From Lysobacter enzymogenes (GTDB lineage Bacteria > Pseudomonadota > Gammaproteobacteria > Xanthomonadales > Xanthomonadaceae), in contig NZ_CP067396.1 of NCBI RefSeq assembly GCF_023617245.1, forward strand, positions 2,976,001 through 3,040,000: a DNA stretch of 64,000 nucleotides, written 5' to 3'. A model generated the notes under the pieces. It was not told the DNA's origin. It worked only from the letters and a program-made list of their open reading frames with translations, and ran no database searches. This document shows, piece after piece, positions 18,674-27,747 of this stretch (position 1 is its first letter; the number at the start of each line of letters is the position of its first letter). The translations under genes were made by a program, and so were the position numbers.

Positions 18674-18696
18674 AATTCGCATTTTTATAGCGAATT
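18674..18696. promoter_or_regulatory. AT-rich inverted repeat upstream of tssB, possible operator
   Basis: Perfect 7-base arms AATTCGC (18674-18680) and GCGAATT (18690-18696) flank a 9-base spacer of only A, T and one G-free run (ATTTTTATA). An overlapping second dyad, GCGAA-TTC-TTCGC, spans 18690-18702. Both overlap the candidate promoter. In such a GC-rich genome an AT-rich palindrome here is suggestive of a regulator-binding site, but the regulator is unknown. Confidence 0.4.
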
Positions 18697-18704
18697 CTTC
18701 GCCA
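18689..18704 (-). promoter_or_regulatory. tssB: Candidate sigma-54 (-24/-12) promoter facing tssB
   Basis: Read on the minus strand the sequence is TGGCGAAGAATTCGCT. The GG and GC dinucleotides are separated by exactly 10 bases as in the consensus TGGCAC-N5-TTGCA. TGGC is intact; the second element is TTCGCT-like rather than TTGCA. It would give a leader of roughly 175 bases before tssB. Sigma-54 control of T6SS operons is known in other Gammaproteobacteria. The match is partial and was found by eye, so this is tentative. Confidence 0.3.
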
Positions 18705-19047
18705 TACCGGGCTTTACATTCGTTGCTTCGGCCGGCATAAGCGGCGCTTCGCTGCGGCCCGGCATCGCGCATCGCGGACTGTGACCCACGTACGCAAGCC
18801 CGCCGGCGCTGCGTGAGGGTATGCGTAGACAGAACCGATGCGTCGCGGCCGCGGTTGCGGTGCAGTTGCCCGGTGTCGCCGAAGCAGGCGCGGCGATGCG
18901 ACCGGCGGCGGCGTCCTTGCGATGCACGCCGCCGCCTTCGATGGGCGAACGGGCGCGATCGGCGCCCGCCCGTATCCCTTGGCGCTGCCAGCCGGCCCGC
19001 CCCACCGGCTGTTCGCGCGGATGCGCGCGCGATCGCGCCGCAGCGCC

Positions 19048-19578
19048 TCAGTCGATCCGGAACTGCCCGCGGCAGCCGTTGCTGACCCACACGCCGTTGC
19101 GGTCCCAGCCCCAGCTCTGGCCTTCGATGCACGGCGAATTGGAGTTCTGCCGGATCAGGCGCGCGCCGCGGCGTACGCTGGCATTGCAGCGGTTGAGACG
19201 GTCCTTGTTGGAATCGCAACTCAGGACCTGGCCGCCGCCGCGATCGCCCCAACCTGCTCCGCTCTGGCCCCAGCCGCCTCCGCCGCCGCGACCGATCTCG
19301 AAGTCGGCGCGGCAGCCCTGCGACACCCACACGCCGCGGCGATCGTAGCCCCAGCTGCTGCCCTGCACGCACGAGGAATTCGACAACTGCCGGCTCAGGC
19401 GCACGCCGCCGCGCGTATCGGCCTGGCAGTAGCGTTGGCGGCCGCCGTCGGATTCGCAGCGGATCGTGTCGCCGCCGCCGTAGCCACCGTGGCTGCCGTA
19501 TTGCGGCGCGGCCTCGGCTTGCGCGCACAGTGCCAGGCCGGCGGCCAGGGCCAGGCCGGAAGCGATGCGTACGTACAT
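19048..19578 (-). CDS. Secreted protein with two DUF3011-like repeats
   Basis: A 176-residue exported protein. The start MYVRIASGLALAAGLAL at 19578 is supported by AAGGAGAAAC just upstream and gives a clean signal peptide, probably cut after AQAEA. The mature part has two similar repeats of about 55 residues. The first has IRCESDGGRQRYCQAD and SSWGYDRRGVWVSQGCRADFEI; the second has LSCDSNKDRLNRCNAS and QSWGWDRNGVWVSNGCRGQFRI. A Gly-rich linker separates them. Paired Cys residues in each repeat suggest disulphide-stabilised folds in the periplasm or outside the cell. DUF3011 proteins have no settled function. It is transcribed alone and divergently from the efflux operon. Confidence 0.85.
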   Translation of the reverse strand: MYVRIASGLALAAGLALCAQAEAAPQYGSHGGYGGGDTIRCESDGGRQRYCQADTRGGVRLSRQLSNSSCVQGSSWGYDRRGVWVSQGCRADFEIGRGGGGGWGQSGAGWGDRGGGQVLSCDSNKDRLNRCNASVRRGARLIRQNSNSPCIEGQSWGWDRNGVWVSNGCRGQFRID

Positions 19579-19887
19579 GTGTTTCTCCTTGTCGAGTGTT
19601 TCGTAGTCGGGGGAACCGTGAACCGACGGACGCCGCGGGCGCGCGAATTCCATCGCACGCGGATCGCCGCGACGCGACGGCGCACGGGCGCGTGCATGAT
19701 GCGCGGCGATGCTTGCGCGAACCTTGTCGCTCGCGCGCTTCGCCGCGACGTGACCGTGCGATTAACGCGCGAGGCGTATACCGCAGCGGAAAACCGCCGC
19801 GCATAGTTCGCGCAAGCTTCGCTGGCTAAGGTCGCCCGGCTGAACGCCCCGCCCCCGGGGGCTCGTCCGAGTCAAAAGCCGACCGCC
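19579..19887. other. 309-base divergent intergenic region
   Basis: This holds the start regions of the DUF3011 gene (minus) and the hemolysin III-like gene (plus). No gene is supported. A perfect 12-base GC palindrome, GCCCCCGGGGGC, lies at 19851-19862, 25 bases before the plus-strand start. I see no convincing -35/-10 pair on either strand. Confidence 0.5.
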
Positions 19888-20613
19888 ATGAATCAGGAAA
19901 CCCGCTACGGCCTCACTTCCGCGGCCTGGAACCCGCGCCCCGCGCGCCGCCGCTCGTCGTGGCTGCGATCCATTCCGCGCGAAGAGCGCGCCAACGCGCT
20001 GACCCATGCGGCCGGCGCGCTGGCGTTCGCCGTGCTGGGCGCCTGGCTCGTCGACGCCAGCCTCGGCAGCGGCTCGTTCGCGCTGGCCGCATCGGTGTGC
20101 GTGTTCGTCGCCGCACTGCTGGCGATGTACGTCGCCTCGACGCTGTACCACGGCAGCGCCGACGCCGCGCGCAAGCCGTTCCTGCGCGCGCTCGACCACT
20201 GCTCGATCTATCTGTTGATCGCCGGCACCTACACGCCGTTCGCGATGGCGCTGGGCGGCGGTTGGGGCGCGTTGCTGCTGGCGATCGTATGGCCGGCGGC
20301 GACGATAGGCATCGCGCTGAAGCTGCGCGCGGCGATCGGCCGGCGCTGGATCTCGACCGCGATCTATGTGGCGATGGGTTGGGTGGTGGTGATCGCCGCG
20401 CATCCGTTCCTGCAGCATTTCGCCCGCCCGACCTTGTTGTGGCTGGCCGCGGGCGGGCTGGCCTACACCGCCGGCACGCCGTTCTATCTGATGTCGCGCC
20501 GCCGCCCCGCGCTGCATGCGTGGTGGCATGGCTTCGTCATCGCCGGCAGCGCATTCCACTTCATCGCCGTGGCCACGCTCGTGCTCGGCGCTACGAACGC
20601 GACGCAGGGCTGA
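19888..20613 (+). CDS. Hemolysin III / PAQR-like membrane protein
   Basis: A 241-residue integral membrane protein of the HlyIII family with about seven hydrophobic helices. Family motifs are REERANALTHAAG at residues 31-43, STLYH at 84-88, DHCSIYLLIAGTYTPF at 103-118, and a C-terminal HAWWHGFVIAGSAFHF. The conserved His, Asp and Ser residues resemble the metal site of PAQR receptors. The bacterial role is uncertain: TrhA of E. coli is linked to membrane homeostasis, and the haemolysin name comes from a Bacillus homologue. It ends 1 base before the next gene (TGACATG), so it probably belongs to the efflux operon. Confidence 0.9.
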   Translation: MNQETRYGLTSAAWNPRPARRRSSWLRSIPREERANALTHAAGALAFAVLGAWLVDASLGSGSFALAASVCVFVAALLAMYVASTLYHGSADAARKPFLRALDHCSIYLLIAGTYTPFAMALGGGWGALLLAIVWPAATIGIALKLRAAIGRRWISTAIYVAMGWVVVIAAHPFLQHFARPTLLWLAAGGLAYTAGTPFYLMSRRRPALHAWWHGFVIAGSAFHFIAVATLVLGATNATQG

Positions 20614-20614
20614 C

Positions 20615-22048
20615 ATGCCGCATCCGTTAGCGTTCGCCGCGGCCCTGCGCCCGCCGGCGCGCCACTGGCTCGGTGTCGCGCTGGCGCTCGCCTTGGCCGG
20701 CTGCGCCAGCGGCCAGCGGCCGCAGGTTCCGTCGCTGGTTCTGCCACCGGTTTACGACGACGCCGGCCGCGCGCAATTGCCGCCGGCGGCGCTGGATGCG
20801 TGGTGGCGCGGTTTCGACGACGCGCAACTGCAGGCGCTGGTCGAACGCGCGCTCGACGCCGGCGTCGACGCTCGCCTCGCGCTGGCGCGCCTGGACGAAG
20901 CGCGTGCGATCCGCGGCCAGGCGCTGTCGGCGTATGCGCCGCAAGGCGCGCTGCGCGCCAGCGCCGAACGCACGCGCAGCCGCGATCTCGACGACGGCCC
21001 CGATCCGGCCGACGAACGCGCGCGCAGCGCGTCGCTGCCGGTCGGCTGGGAGCTCGACCTGTTCGGCCGTCGCGCCGCCGCGCGCACCGCCGCCGACGCG
21101 GATCTGGCCGCGGCGCGCTTCCAGTACGAAGCCGCGCGCGCGGCGGTCGCGGCGAAGGTCGCGCAGACCTTGTTCGAGGCGCGCGGTCTGGCCGCGCGGT
21201 TGGACGACGCGCGCGAGAACGAACGCATCCAGGGCGCGCTGGCCGAGCTGCTGCGGCGACGTGTCGAACGCGGCCTGGCGGCGGCCGCCGACGGCGACCG
21301 CGTCGGCGCCGAACTCGCGCGCAGCCAGGCGGAGCGGCTGGCGCTGCAGGCCGAACTGGACGCCGCCCGGCGCGCGCTGCTGGTGCTCAGCGGCGACGCG
21401 TTCGCGCCGGCCGAGGCGTTGCCGCTCAGCGCCGAGCTGGGCGCGGCACCCGAGGTGCCGGCGACGCTGCCGGGCGACCTGCTGGACCGCCGTCCCGACG
21501 TGCGCCAGGCGCAGGCGCGGATCCACGCCGCGGCCGGCGCGGTGCGTCTGGCCGAGCTCGACTTCTTTCCCAAGCTGACCCTGCAAGCCACCCCCGGCGT
21601 GTCGTGGCAGCGCGGCGCGCTCGATGCCTCGCGCTCGTTCTGGACCCTCGGCGCCGGCCTCGCCGTGCCGGTGCTGGACCGGCCGCGGCTGCTCGCTGCG
21701 CTGGACCTGCAAGGCGCGCGCGGCCAGCAGGCCGCGCTCGGCTACGAACAAGCGGTACAGGCCGCCTTCGCCGAAGCCGACCAGGCGTTGCTGCGCCTGG
21801 CCGCCGCGCGCAAGCGCGCACATACGCTCGACGACGGCGAGCTCCGCGCCCGTCGCGCGTTCGATGCCGCACAGGTTCGCTTCCAGCGCGGCCTCGGCGA
21901 CCTGCAGGCGCTGCTCGACGCCGAAGCCGCGTGGCGGGCTACGCGCAGCGCGCGCACCGCGGCCCGGCTCGACGCGCTGCTCGGCGCGGTCCAGGCGTGC
22001 AAGGCGCTCGGCGGCGGCTGGTCCGCCACCGCGCCGGGCGATGCCTGA
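20615..22048 (+). CDS. Outer-membrane factor (NodT/OprM-type) lipoprotein of an RND efflux system
   Basis: A 477-residue TolC-like outer-membrane channel. The start at 20615 gives a lipoprotein signal ending ALALALAGC with the acylated Cys at residue 30. Two repeats of the outer-membrane efflux domain follow. The first has AWWRGFDDAQLQALVERAL near residue 60 and SLPVGWELDLFGR near 140. The second has LPGDLLDRRPDVRQAQARI near 290, AELDFFPKLTLQ and FQRGLGDLQALLDAE. These are standard NodT-family motifs. A longer reading frame upstream overlaps the preceding gene and lacks a signal, so it is rejected. It is followed by the fusion protein gene 46 bases on. Confidence 0.93.
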   Translation: MPHPLAFAAALRPPARHWLGVALALALAGCASGQRPQVPSLVLPPVYDDAGRAQLPPAALDAWWRGFDDAQLQALVERALDAGVDARLALARLDEARAIRGQALSAYAPQGALRASAERTRSRDLDDGPDPADERARSASLPVGWELDLFGRRAAARTAADADLAAARFQYEAARAAVAAKVAQTLFEARGLAARLDDARENERIQGALAELLRRRVERGLAAAADGDRVGAELARSQAERLALQAELDAARRALLVLSGDAFAPAEALPLSAELGAAPEVPATLPGDLLDRRPDVRQAQARIHAAAGAVRLAELDFFPKLTLQATPGVSWQRGALDASRSFWTLGAGLAVPVLDRPRLLAALDLQGARGQQAALGYEQAVQAAFAEADQALLRLAAARKRAHTLDDGELRARRAFDAAQVRFQRGLGDLQALLDAEAAWRATRSARTAARLDALLGAVQACKALGGGWSATAPGDA

Positions 22049-22094
22049 TCCGCGCCCCGTTCCCCATTCCACCGTTCCTGCGACCGATCCGACC

Positions 22095-23162
22095 ATGAAT
22101 TCGACCACCGCCTGCCTGCTGCTCGCCGGCGCCACCGTGCTGCTGTGCGCGTGTTCGCAACAAAAACCCGCCACGCCGCGGGTGCCGGAGAGCGTGCGCG
22201 CGGTGACGGTGGCGCGGGTGGAAAGCCGCGCGCTGGCCAGCGCCGCCAGCGCTTCGGGCTTGCTGGTCGCGCGCGAGGAAGCCGCGGTCGGCGTCGAACA
22301 GGCCGGCGTGCGGGTGCTGCGGGTGCTGGTCGAGGAAGGCGCGCGAGTGCGCGCGGGCCAGCCATTGGCGGTGCTCGACGACGCGCTGCTGCGTGAACGC
22401 CTAGCGCAGGCGCGCGCGCAGGCGGCCCAGGCCGGCAGCGAAGCCGAACGCGTGCGCGGCCTCGACGGCAGCGGGGTTATGTCGGAGGAAGAGATCGGCC
22501 GCCGCCGCAGTCAGGCCCGCATCGCCCAGGCGCAGTTGCGCGAACTGGAAACGCAGTCGCGGCAGACCACCGTGCGCGCGCCGGTGTCTGGCGTGGTGAT
22601 CGAGCGCAGCGCGCGCCCGGGTTCGCTGTCCGGCGGCGAGCCGCTGTTCCGCATCGTCCGCGACGACCAGGTCGAACTCGACGCCGAAGTGCCCGAAACC
22701 GCGATCCTCGGCATCGAGCCGGGCCAGCCGGTCGCGGTCACGCTCGCCGACGGCCAGGTCTTCGCCGGCCGGGTGCGGCTGGTGAGCCCGCGCATCGATC
22801 CAAAGACCAAGCTCGGACGCGTGCGCGTGGCGCTGCCGGTCGATGCCGACCTGCGCGTGGGCGGCTTCGCCCGCGCCGCCTTCGCCGGCCGCTCCGCGCC
22901 GGTCGCGACGGTGCCGGAAAAGGCCGTGCATTTCGAAGCCAGCGGCCCGCAACTGACCTTGATCGACCGCGACGACCGCGCCCGCCGGGTCGCGGTGAAG
23001 ACCGGCCGGCGCTCGGGCGGCGTGGTCGAATTGTTGCAGGGACCGCCGGTCGGCAGCCGGGTCGCGCTGGCCGGCGGCGCGTTCCTGATCGACGGCGACC
23101 GGGTCCGTCCGGAACCGGTCGCGCCGGCGCCGAAGCCCGCGTCGGCCGCCGCGGAGCGCTGA
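22095..23162 (+). CDS. RND efflux membrane fusion protein (periplasmic adaptor lipoprotein)
   Basis: A 355-residue HlyD/AcrA-type adaptor. The start MNSTTACLLLAGATVLLCAC places a lipobox-like LCAC with Cys20, so it is probably anchored by lipid in the inner membrane. The biotinyl-lipoyl halves are visible at VLRVLVEEGARVRAGQPL and TVRAPVSGVVIERSARPGSL, separated by a short coiled hairpin. A beta-barrel domain follows (VARVRLVSPRIDPKTKLGR-like region). An alternative ATG at 22041, overlapping the previous stop, would add 18 residues before the signal and is less likely. It ends 1 base before the pump gene. Confidence 0.93.
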   Translation: MNSTTACLLLAGATVLLCACSQQKPATPRVPESVRAVTVARVESRALASAASASGLLVAREEAAVGVEQAGVRVLRVLVEEGARVRAGQPLAVLDDALLRERLAQARAQAAQAGSEAERVRGLDGSGVMSEEEIGRRRSQARIAQAQLRELETQSRQTTVRAPVSGVVIERSARPGSLSGGEPLFRIVRDDQVELDAEVPETAILGIEPGQPVAVTLADGQVFAGRVRLVSPRIDPKTKLGRVRVALPVDADLRVGGFARAAFAGRSAPVATVPEKAVHFEASGPQLTLIDRDDRARRVAVKTGRRSGGVVELLQGPPVGSRVALAGGAFLIDGDRVRPEPVAPAPKPASAAAER

Positions 23163-23163
23163 C

Positions 23164-26100
23164 ATGAAACTCGGCATCTCCGCCTGGTCGATCAAGAATC
23201 CGATCCCGGTCAGCGTGCTGTTCATCGCCCTGCTGCTGGCCGGCCTGGCCGGCTACAAGGCGCTGCCGATCAAGCTGTTCCCGGACGTGTCGTTCCCGAT
23301 CGTGCAGGTCGCCGTCAGCCTGCCCGGCGCGGCGCCGTCGGAGGTCGAAACCCAGATCACCCGCGAGATCGAGGGCGCGCTCGCCAGCATCGCCGACGTC
23401 GATCACGTCAGCTCGACCGTGTCGCTGGGCCTGTCGTCGACCACGGTCGAATTCGTCGTCGGCGCCGACGCGCAGAAGGCCACCGACGAGGTGCGCGCGG
23501 CCATCGACGGCGTGCGCGCGACCCTGCCGCGGGGGATCGAAGAGCCGGTGGTGCGCCGCTTCGACATCGACCAGATGCCGATCCTGACCTACGCAGTGTC
23601 GGCACCGGCGATGTCGGACGTCGAGCTGAGCTGGTTCGTCGACGACACCGTCGCGCGCGAAGTGATCGGCGCGCGCGGCGTCGCCCAGGTCGCCCGCGTC
23701 GGCGGCGTCGAGCGCGAGATCAACGTCACCCTCGACCCGGCCCGGCTGGAAGCGCTGGGCCTGAGCGCGCCGCAGGTCAACGACGCGCTGCGCGGCTTCA
23801 GCGCCGACATCGGCGGCGGCAGCGCGCGCATCGGCGGCCACCAGCAGACCGTGCGCGTGCTCAACGCGGCGCAAAACGTCGAAAGCCTGCGCCAGCTGAC
23901 GATCCCCACCGGCGACGGCCGCAGCGTGCGCCTGGGCGACGTCGCCCAGGTCGGCAGCGGCGGCGCCGAACGCAGCAGCCTGGCCCTGCTCGACGGCGCG
24001 CCGGTGGTCGGCTTCCAGGTCATGAAGACCAAGGCCGCCTCCGACGTCGAAGTGGAAGCGGCCACGATCGAGGCCGTCGACGACCTCGCCCGCCGCCATC
24101 CCGGCTTGCGCTTCACCCGCATCCTGTCCTCGGCCGAGAACACCCGCCACAGCTTCGACGCGACCGTGCACACCCTGGTCGAGGGCATGCTGCTGGCGGC
24201 GCTGGTGGTGCTGGCGTTCCTGCGCGACTGGCGCGCGACCGCGATCGCCGCGGTGGCGATGCCGATCTCGCTGGTTCCCACCTTCGCGATCATGGCGCTG
24301 CTGGGCTTCAGCCTGAACATGATCACCTTGCTGGCGCTGACCCTGGTGATCGGCATCCTGGTCGACGACGCCATCGTCGAGATCGAGAACATCCAAAAGC
24401 GCATCCAGCTCGGCGAGACGCCGTTCCAGGCGGCGTTCGAAGGCTCCGATGCGATCGGCCTGGCGGTGACCGCGACCACGCTGGCGATCGTGGTGGTGTT
24501 CCTGCCGGTGTCGTTCCTGAGCGGCTTCATCGGCCAGTTCTTCTTCGAGTTCGGCATCACCGTGGCGGTGTCGGTGCTGTCCTCGCTGGTGGTCGCGCGC
24601 ATGCTCACGCCGCTGATGTGCGCCTACTTCCTCGCCCCGCAGGCGCAGGCGCACGAACGCAAGCCGTTCCGCGGCCCGTACCGCCGCGCGTTGGACTGGG
24701 CGCTCGACCACCGCTGGATCTCGCTGGCGCTGGGCGTGGCGATCTTCGTCGGCTCGCTGTTCCTGGCCGCGGCGCTGCCGACCGGCTTCACCCCGCCGAG
24801 CGACAACGGCATCGTGCAGATCTCGCTGGAAGGCGCGCCCGGCGCGACCCTGGACGACCTGCAGGCCTCGACCCAGCGCCTGACCCGCGAACTGCGCAAG
24901 CGCCCGGACGTGCAGAGCGTGTTCGCGACCCTCGCCACCGACGCCGCCGGCAGCAGCGGCGTCACCGTGCTGCTGCGCGCCGACCGCGAGCTGACCACCC
25001 AGCAATTCCAGGCCGACATCCGTACGCTGATGCTGTCGATTCCGGACGTGCGCCTGGGCTACGGACCGGCCGGGCAAGGCGGCAGCACCGTGGTCCAGGT
25101 GCTGCTGTCGAGCGAGGACGGCGCCGCGCTGGAACAGGCCGCGCGCGCGCTGGAGCGGCAGATGCGCGGCCTGCCGGAACTGGCCAACGTGCACGAAGTG
25201 ACCCCGCGCCCGGGCACCGAGCTGATCGTGCGGTTGAAGCCCGAGCAGGCCGCGCGCCTGGGCGTGAGCCCGGAAGCGGTCGCGGCGATCGCGCGGGTGG
25301 CGACCATCGGCGACATCGACGCCAACTCGGCCAAGTTCAACGCCGGCAGGGAGCGGCTGACCGTGCGGGTCCGGCTCGACGACGCCGCGCGCGGCGATCT
25401 CGACGTCATCGGCGCCTTGCGCGTGCCCACCGCCAGCGGCGCGTCGGTGCCGTTGTCGGCGGTCGCCGACCTCGGCTTCCAGGCCGGCGCGGCGCGGATC
25501 GAACGCTACGACCGCGAACGCCGGGCGATGGTCGAGGCCGAACTGCACGGGGTCTCGCTGGGCCAGGCCATGGCCAGGATCAACGCCCTGCCGATCCTCA
25601 GGCAGCTGCCGCCGGGCGTGACCAACCCCGCCTACGGCCAGGGCGAGAGCCAGGTCGAGCTGTTCGCCAGCTTCGGCCTGGCCCTGGCCGCCGGCATCTT
25701 CATGATCTACGCGGTGCTGGTGCTGCTGTTCCGCAGCTTCTTCAAGCCGATCACGATCCTGGCCGCGCTGCCGCTGTCGCTGGCCGGCGCCTTCCTCGGC
25801 CTGCTGCTCGGCGGCGCCGAACTGGGCCTGCCGGCGCTGATCGGGCTGCTGATGCTGATGGGGTTGGCGGCGAAGAACTCGATCCTGCTCGTCGAGTTCG
25901 CGATCGAGGCCGAACGCGACGGCGCCAGCCAGCACCAGGCGCTGGTGTCGGCCTGCCGCGAACGCGCGCGGCCGATCGTGATGACCACCTTCGCCATGGC
26001 CGCCGGCATGGTCCCGACCGCGCTCGGGCTCGGCGAAGGCTCGGAGTTCCGCGTGCCGATGGCGCTGGCGGTGATCGGCGGACTGATCAGTTCGACCGTG

Positions 26101-26271
26101 CTGTCCCTGGTCCTGGTGCCGGTGGTGTACGAATTCGTCGAGGACGCCGAGCTGTGGCTGACGCCGAAACTCTCGCGGCTGATCACCCACAACCCGGCCG
26201 AACCGCAGGCGCCGTCCAGGGCAGGCGCCGCGGCGGCCAGCGTGGGCGCGGGCGATGGCGGCGGCGCTTGA
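23164..26271 (+). CDS. RND efflux pump (HAE1/AcrB-like inner-membrane transporter)
   Basis: A 1035-residue proton-driven transporter of standard length. The N-terminus KNPIPVSVLFIALLLAG leads into the first helix and the GYKALPIKLFPDVSFP motif. The proton relay pair in helix 4 is present at Asp401-Asp402 (LVDDAIVEIEN), with Lys904 in helix 10 (GLAAKNSILLVEF). Two large periplasmic loops follow helices 1 and 7. The pattern fits hydrophobe/amphiphile efflux pumps; the substrate cannot be told from sequence. With its adaptor and outer-membrane factor it makes a complete tripartite system, followed by its own sensor and regulator genes. Confidence 0.95.
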   Translation: MKLGISAWSIKNPIPVSVLFIALLLAGLAGYKALPIKLFPDVSFPIVQVAVSLPGAAPSEVETQITREIEGALASIADVDHVSSTVSLGLSSTTVEFVVGADAQKATDEVRAAIDGVRATLPRGIEEPVVRRFDIDQMPILTYAVSAPAMSDVELSWFVDDTVAREVIGARGVAQVARVGGVEREINVTLDPARLEALGLSAPQVNDALRGFSADIGGGSARIGGHQQTVRVLNAAQNVESLRQLTIPTGDGRSVRLGDVAQVGSGGAERSSLALLDGAPVVGFQVMKTKAASDVEVEAATIEAVDDLARRHPGLRFTRILSSAENTRHSFDATVHTLVEGMLLAALVVLAFLRDWRATAIAAVAMPISLVPTFAIMALLGFSLNMITLLALTLVIGILVDDAIVEIENIQKRIQLGETPFQAAFEGSDAIGLAVTATTLAIVVVFLPVSFLSGFIGQFFFEFGITVAVSVLSSLVVARMLTPLMCAYFLAPQAQAHERKPFRGPYRRALDWALDHRWISLALGVAIFVGSLFLAAALPTGFTPPSDNGIVQISLEGAPGATLDDLQASTQRLTRELRKRPDVQSVFATLATDAAGSSGVTVLLRADRELTTQQFQADIRTLMLSIPDVRLGYGPAGQGGSTVVQVLLSSEDGAALEQAARALERQMRGLPELANVHEVTPRPGTELIVRLKPEQAARLGVSPEAVAAIARVATIGDIDANSAKFNAGRERLTVRVRLDDAARGDLDVIGALRVPTASGASVPLSAVADLGFQAGAARIERYDRERRAMVEAELHGVSLGQAMARINALPILRQLPPGVTNPAYGQGESQVELFASFGLALAAGIFMIYAVLVLLFRSFFKPITILAALPLSLAGAFLGLLLGGAELGLPALIGLLMLMGLAAKNSILLVEFAIEAERDGASQHQALVSACRERARPIVMTTFAMAAGMVPTALGLGEGSEFRVPMALAVIGGLISSTVLSLVLVPVVYEFVEDAELWLTPKLSRLITHNPAEPQAPSRAGAAAASVGAGDGGGA

Positions 26272-26332
26272 GCGCGCGCGGGCGACGCGGCCCGGCGCGG
26301 TCGTGCGCGCGCAGGGCCGGCGCGAACGGGAC

Positions 26333-26338
26333 TATCAT
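26333..26338 (+). promoter_or_regulatory. Possible -10 element before the sensor kinase gene
   Basis: TATCAT matches five of six bases of TATAAT and stands out in an otherwise extremely GC-rich 109-base gap (26272-26380). No good -35 hexamer is seen at the right distance, so it could only work with an activator, perhaps the cognate regulator. It would let the two-component genes be made separately from the pump. Confidence 0.22.
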
Positions 26339-26380
26339 GCCGGCGACGCTGTGCGCGTTGCAGATGCCGCCGGAGCCAGC

Positions 26381-27745
26381 ATGCGCAACCCTATCCTGTT
26401 TTTCTTCCGCGTGCCGTCGCTGAGCCGCCGCATCGCCTGGCGGGTCGGCCTGGGCGTGGTGTCGTTGATCTTCGTGCTGTTCGCGATCCTGTGCGTGGTG
26501 CTGTGGAAGCCCGAAGCGCGCACGATCTACCGCGACACCGCCGACGACGCGGCCCAGGCCATCGACCGGCGCGGCGCGACGCTGGTCCTGGACCCGGCGC
26601 GGCTGCCGCAACGGCTGCGCGAAGCGCCCGAAACCGCTTGGCTGGCGGCGGTGGACGACGCCGGCCATACCCTGACCTGGGGCAAGCTGCCCGCCGAATA
26701 CCGGCCGGTGGTGGCGATGCTGCCGCTGCTGAGCGACTCCGACCTGCGCAGCCCGGACCCGCGCCTGGCCGCGACCCTGGTCGTCGCCGAGCGCGACTGG
26801 GGCCGGTTGCGCATCATCGTCGGCGGCGTGCCCGAGGAAGGCGTGATCGGCCTGTTCGCGCCGCTGTTCTACTTCGTCGGCCTGTGGATGGCGCTGCCGG
26901 TGGCGATCGTGATCCTGCTGCTGGTGCCGTGGATCGTGCGCCGCGGTCTGCGCGGCATCGGCGAGGTCGCCGAGCAGGCGCGCGGAGTCGACATGAACCG
27001 CCGCAGCCGCCACCTCGACGCCGCCGCGGTGCCGTCCGAGCTCAAGCCGCTGATCGACGCCTTCAATCAGGCGCTGGACCGGATCTGGGACGCCGCCGAA
27101 GCGCGCGACCGCTTCCTCGGCAACGCCGCGCACGAACTGCGCCTGCCGATCGCGATCGTGCGCGCGCGCGCCGCGGCGCTGTCCGCCGGACCGTCCAAGA
27201 CCAGCCTGCTCAGCGACATCGTGCGGCTGGAGAACATCTCCGAGCAGTTGCTGGATCTGCAGCGGATCGACCGCGGCCTGGTCGCCAACGACACCCTGGA
27301 CCTGGTCCAGGTCTGCCGCGAGGTCGGCGAGGACATCGCGCCGCTGCTGGTCAAGGCCGGCTACGCGTTCTCGTTCGACGCGCCCGCGCAGCCGGTGTAT
27401 GTGTCCGGCGATGTCGGCGCCTTGCAGCGGGTGGTGATGAACCTGCTGCAGAACGCCATGACCCACGGCGGCGGCGCCGGCGGGATCGAACTGAGCGTGT
27501 CGGCGGACGCGCGCATCAGCGTGTCCGATGCCGGTCCGGGCATCGCCGAAGAGGAGTATCCGCAGATCTTCTCGCCGTTCTACCGGCTCAATCCGTCCGC
27601 CCAGGGCAGCGGCCTGGGCCTGCACCTGGCGCGCGAAGTGGTGACCCGGCATCGCGGCAGCATCCGCGTGTCGCGATCGTCGCAAGGCGGCGCGCGCTTT
27701 TGCGTGCAACTGCCGCTGCTGCGGCCGCCGGCGCGAGGCGCCTGA
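26381..27745 (+). CDS. Membrane sensor histidine kinase
   Basis: A 454-residue two-component sensor. It starts MRNPILFFFRVPSLSRR with GGAG about 8 bases upstream. Two membrane helices (about 25-45 and 163-188) flank a periplasmic sensing region of about 110 residues. The phosphoacceptor box GNAAHELRLPIAIV has His251; the usual Thr after HELR is Leu. The ATPase part has the N box NLLQNAMTHG, G1 SDAGPGIAEEE, the F box FSPFYRL and G2 GSGLGLHLA. It precedes its response regulator by 2 bases and follows the pump genes, so it probably controls their expression. Confidence 0.93.
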   Translation: MRNPILFFFRVPSLSRRIAWRVGLGVVSLIFVLFAILCVVLWKPEARTIYRDTADDAAQAIDRRGATLVLDPARLPQRLREAPETAWLAAVDDAGHTLTWGKLPAEYRPVVAMLPLLSDSDLRSPDPRLAATLVVAERDWGRLRIIVGGVPEEGVIGLFAPLFYFVGLWMALPVAIVILLLVPWIVRRGLRGIGEVAEQARGVDMNRRSRHLDAAAVPSELKPLIDAFNQALDRIWDAAEARDRFLGNAAHELRLPIAIVRARAAALSAGPSKTSLLSDIVRLENISEQLLDLQRIDRGLVANDTLDLVQVCREVGEDIAPLLVKAGYAFSFDAPAQPVYVSGDVGALQRVVMNLLQNAMTHGGGAGGIELSVSADARISVSDAGPGIAEEEYPQIFSPFYRLNPSAQGSGLGLHLAREVVTRHRGSIRVSRSSQGGARFCVQLPLLRPPARGA

Positions 27746-27747
27746 TC

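Larger units (their letters stand above)
18505..19047. other. 543-base intergenic region between the T6SS operon and the DUF3011 gene
   Basis: No convincing gene is seen on either strand; candidate reading frames here are Arg/Ala-rich shadows. The segment 18640-18730 is notably AT-rich compared with the rest of the window and contains a dyad and a candidate sigma-54 element (listed separately). The stretch 18780-19047 returns to high GC and is the 3' flank of the DUF3011 gene; no obvious hairpin with a T-run was found. Confidence 0.6.

Noticed and set aside
18684..18689. A TATAAA -10 hexamer facing tssB
   Set aside because: No acceptable -35 hexamer exists at 16-18 bases upstream; the overlapping -24/-12-like element fits better.
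18838..19806. A plus-strand gene opposite the DUF3011 gene
   Set aside because: The minus-strand gene has a signal peptide, two Cys-patterned repeats and a strong ribosome-binding site, whereas the plus-strand product is Ala/Arg-rich with no motif.
20516..20614. An upstream start for the outer-membrane factor gene
   Set aside because: It overlaps the hemolysin III-like gene and would bury the lipoprotein signal; the ATG at 20615 gives a proper lipobox.
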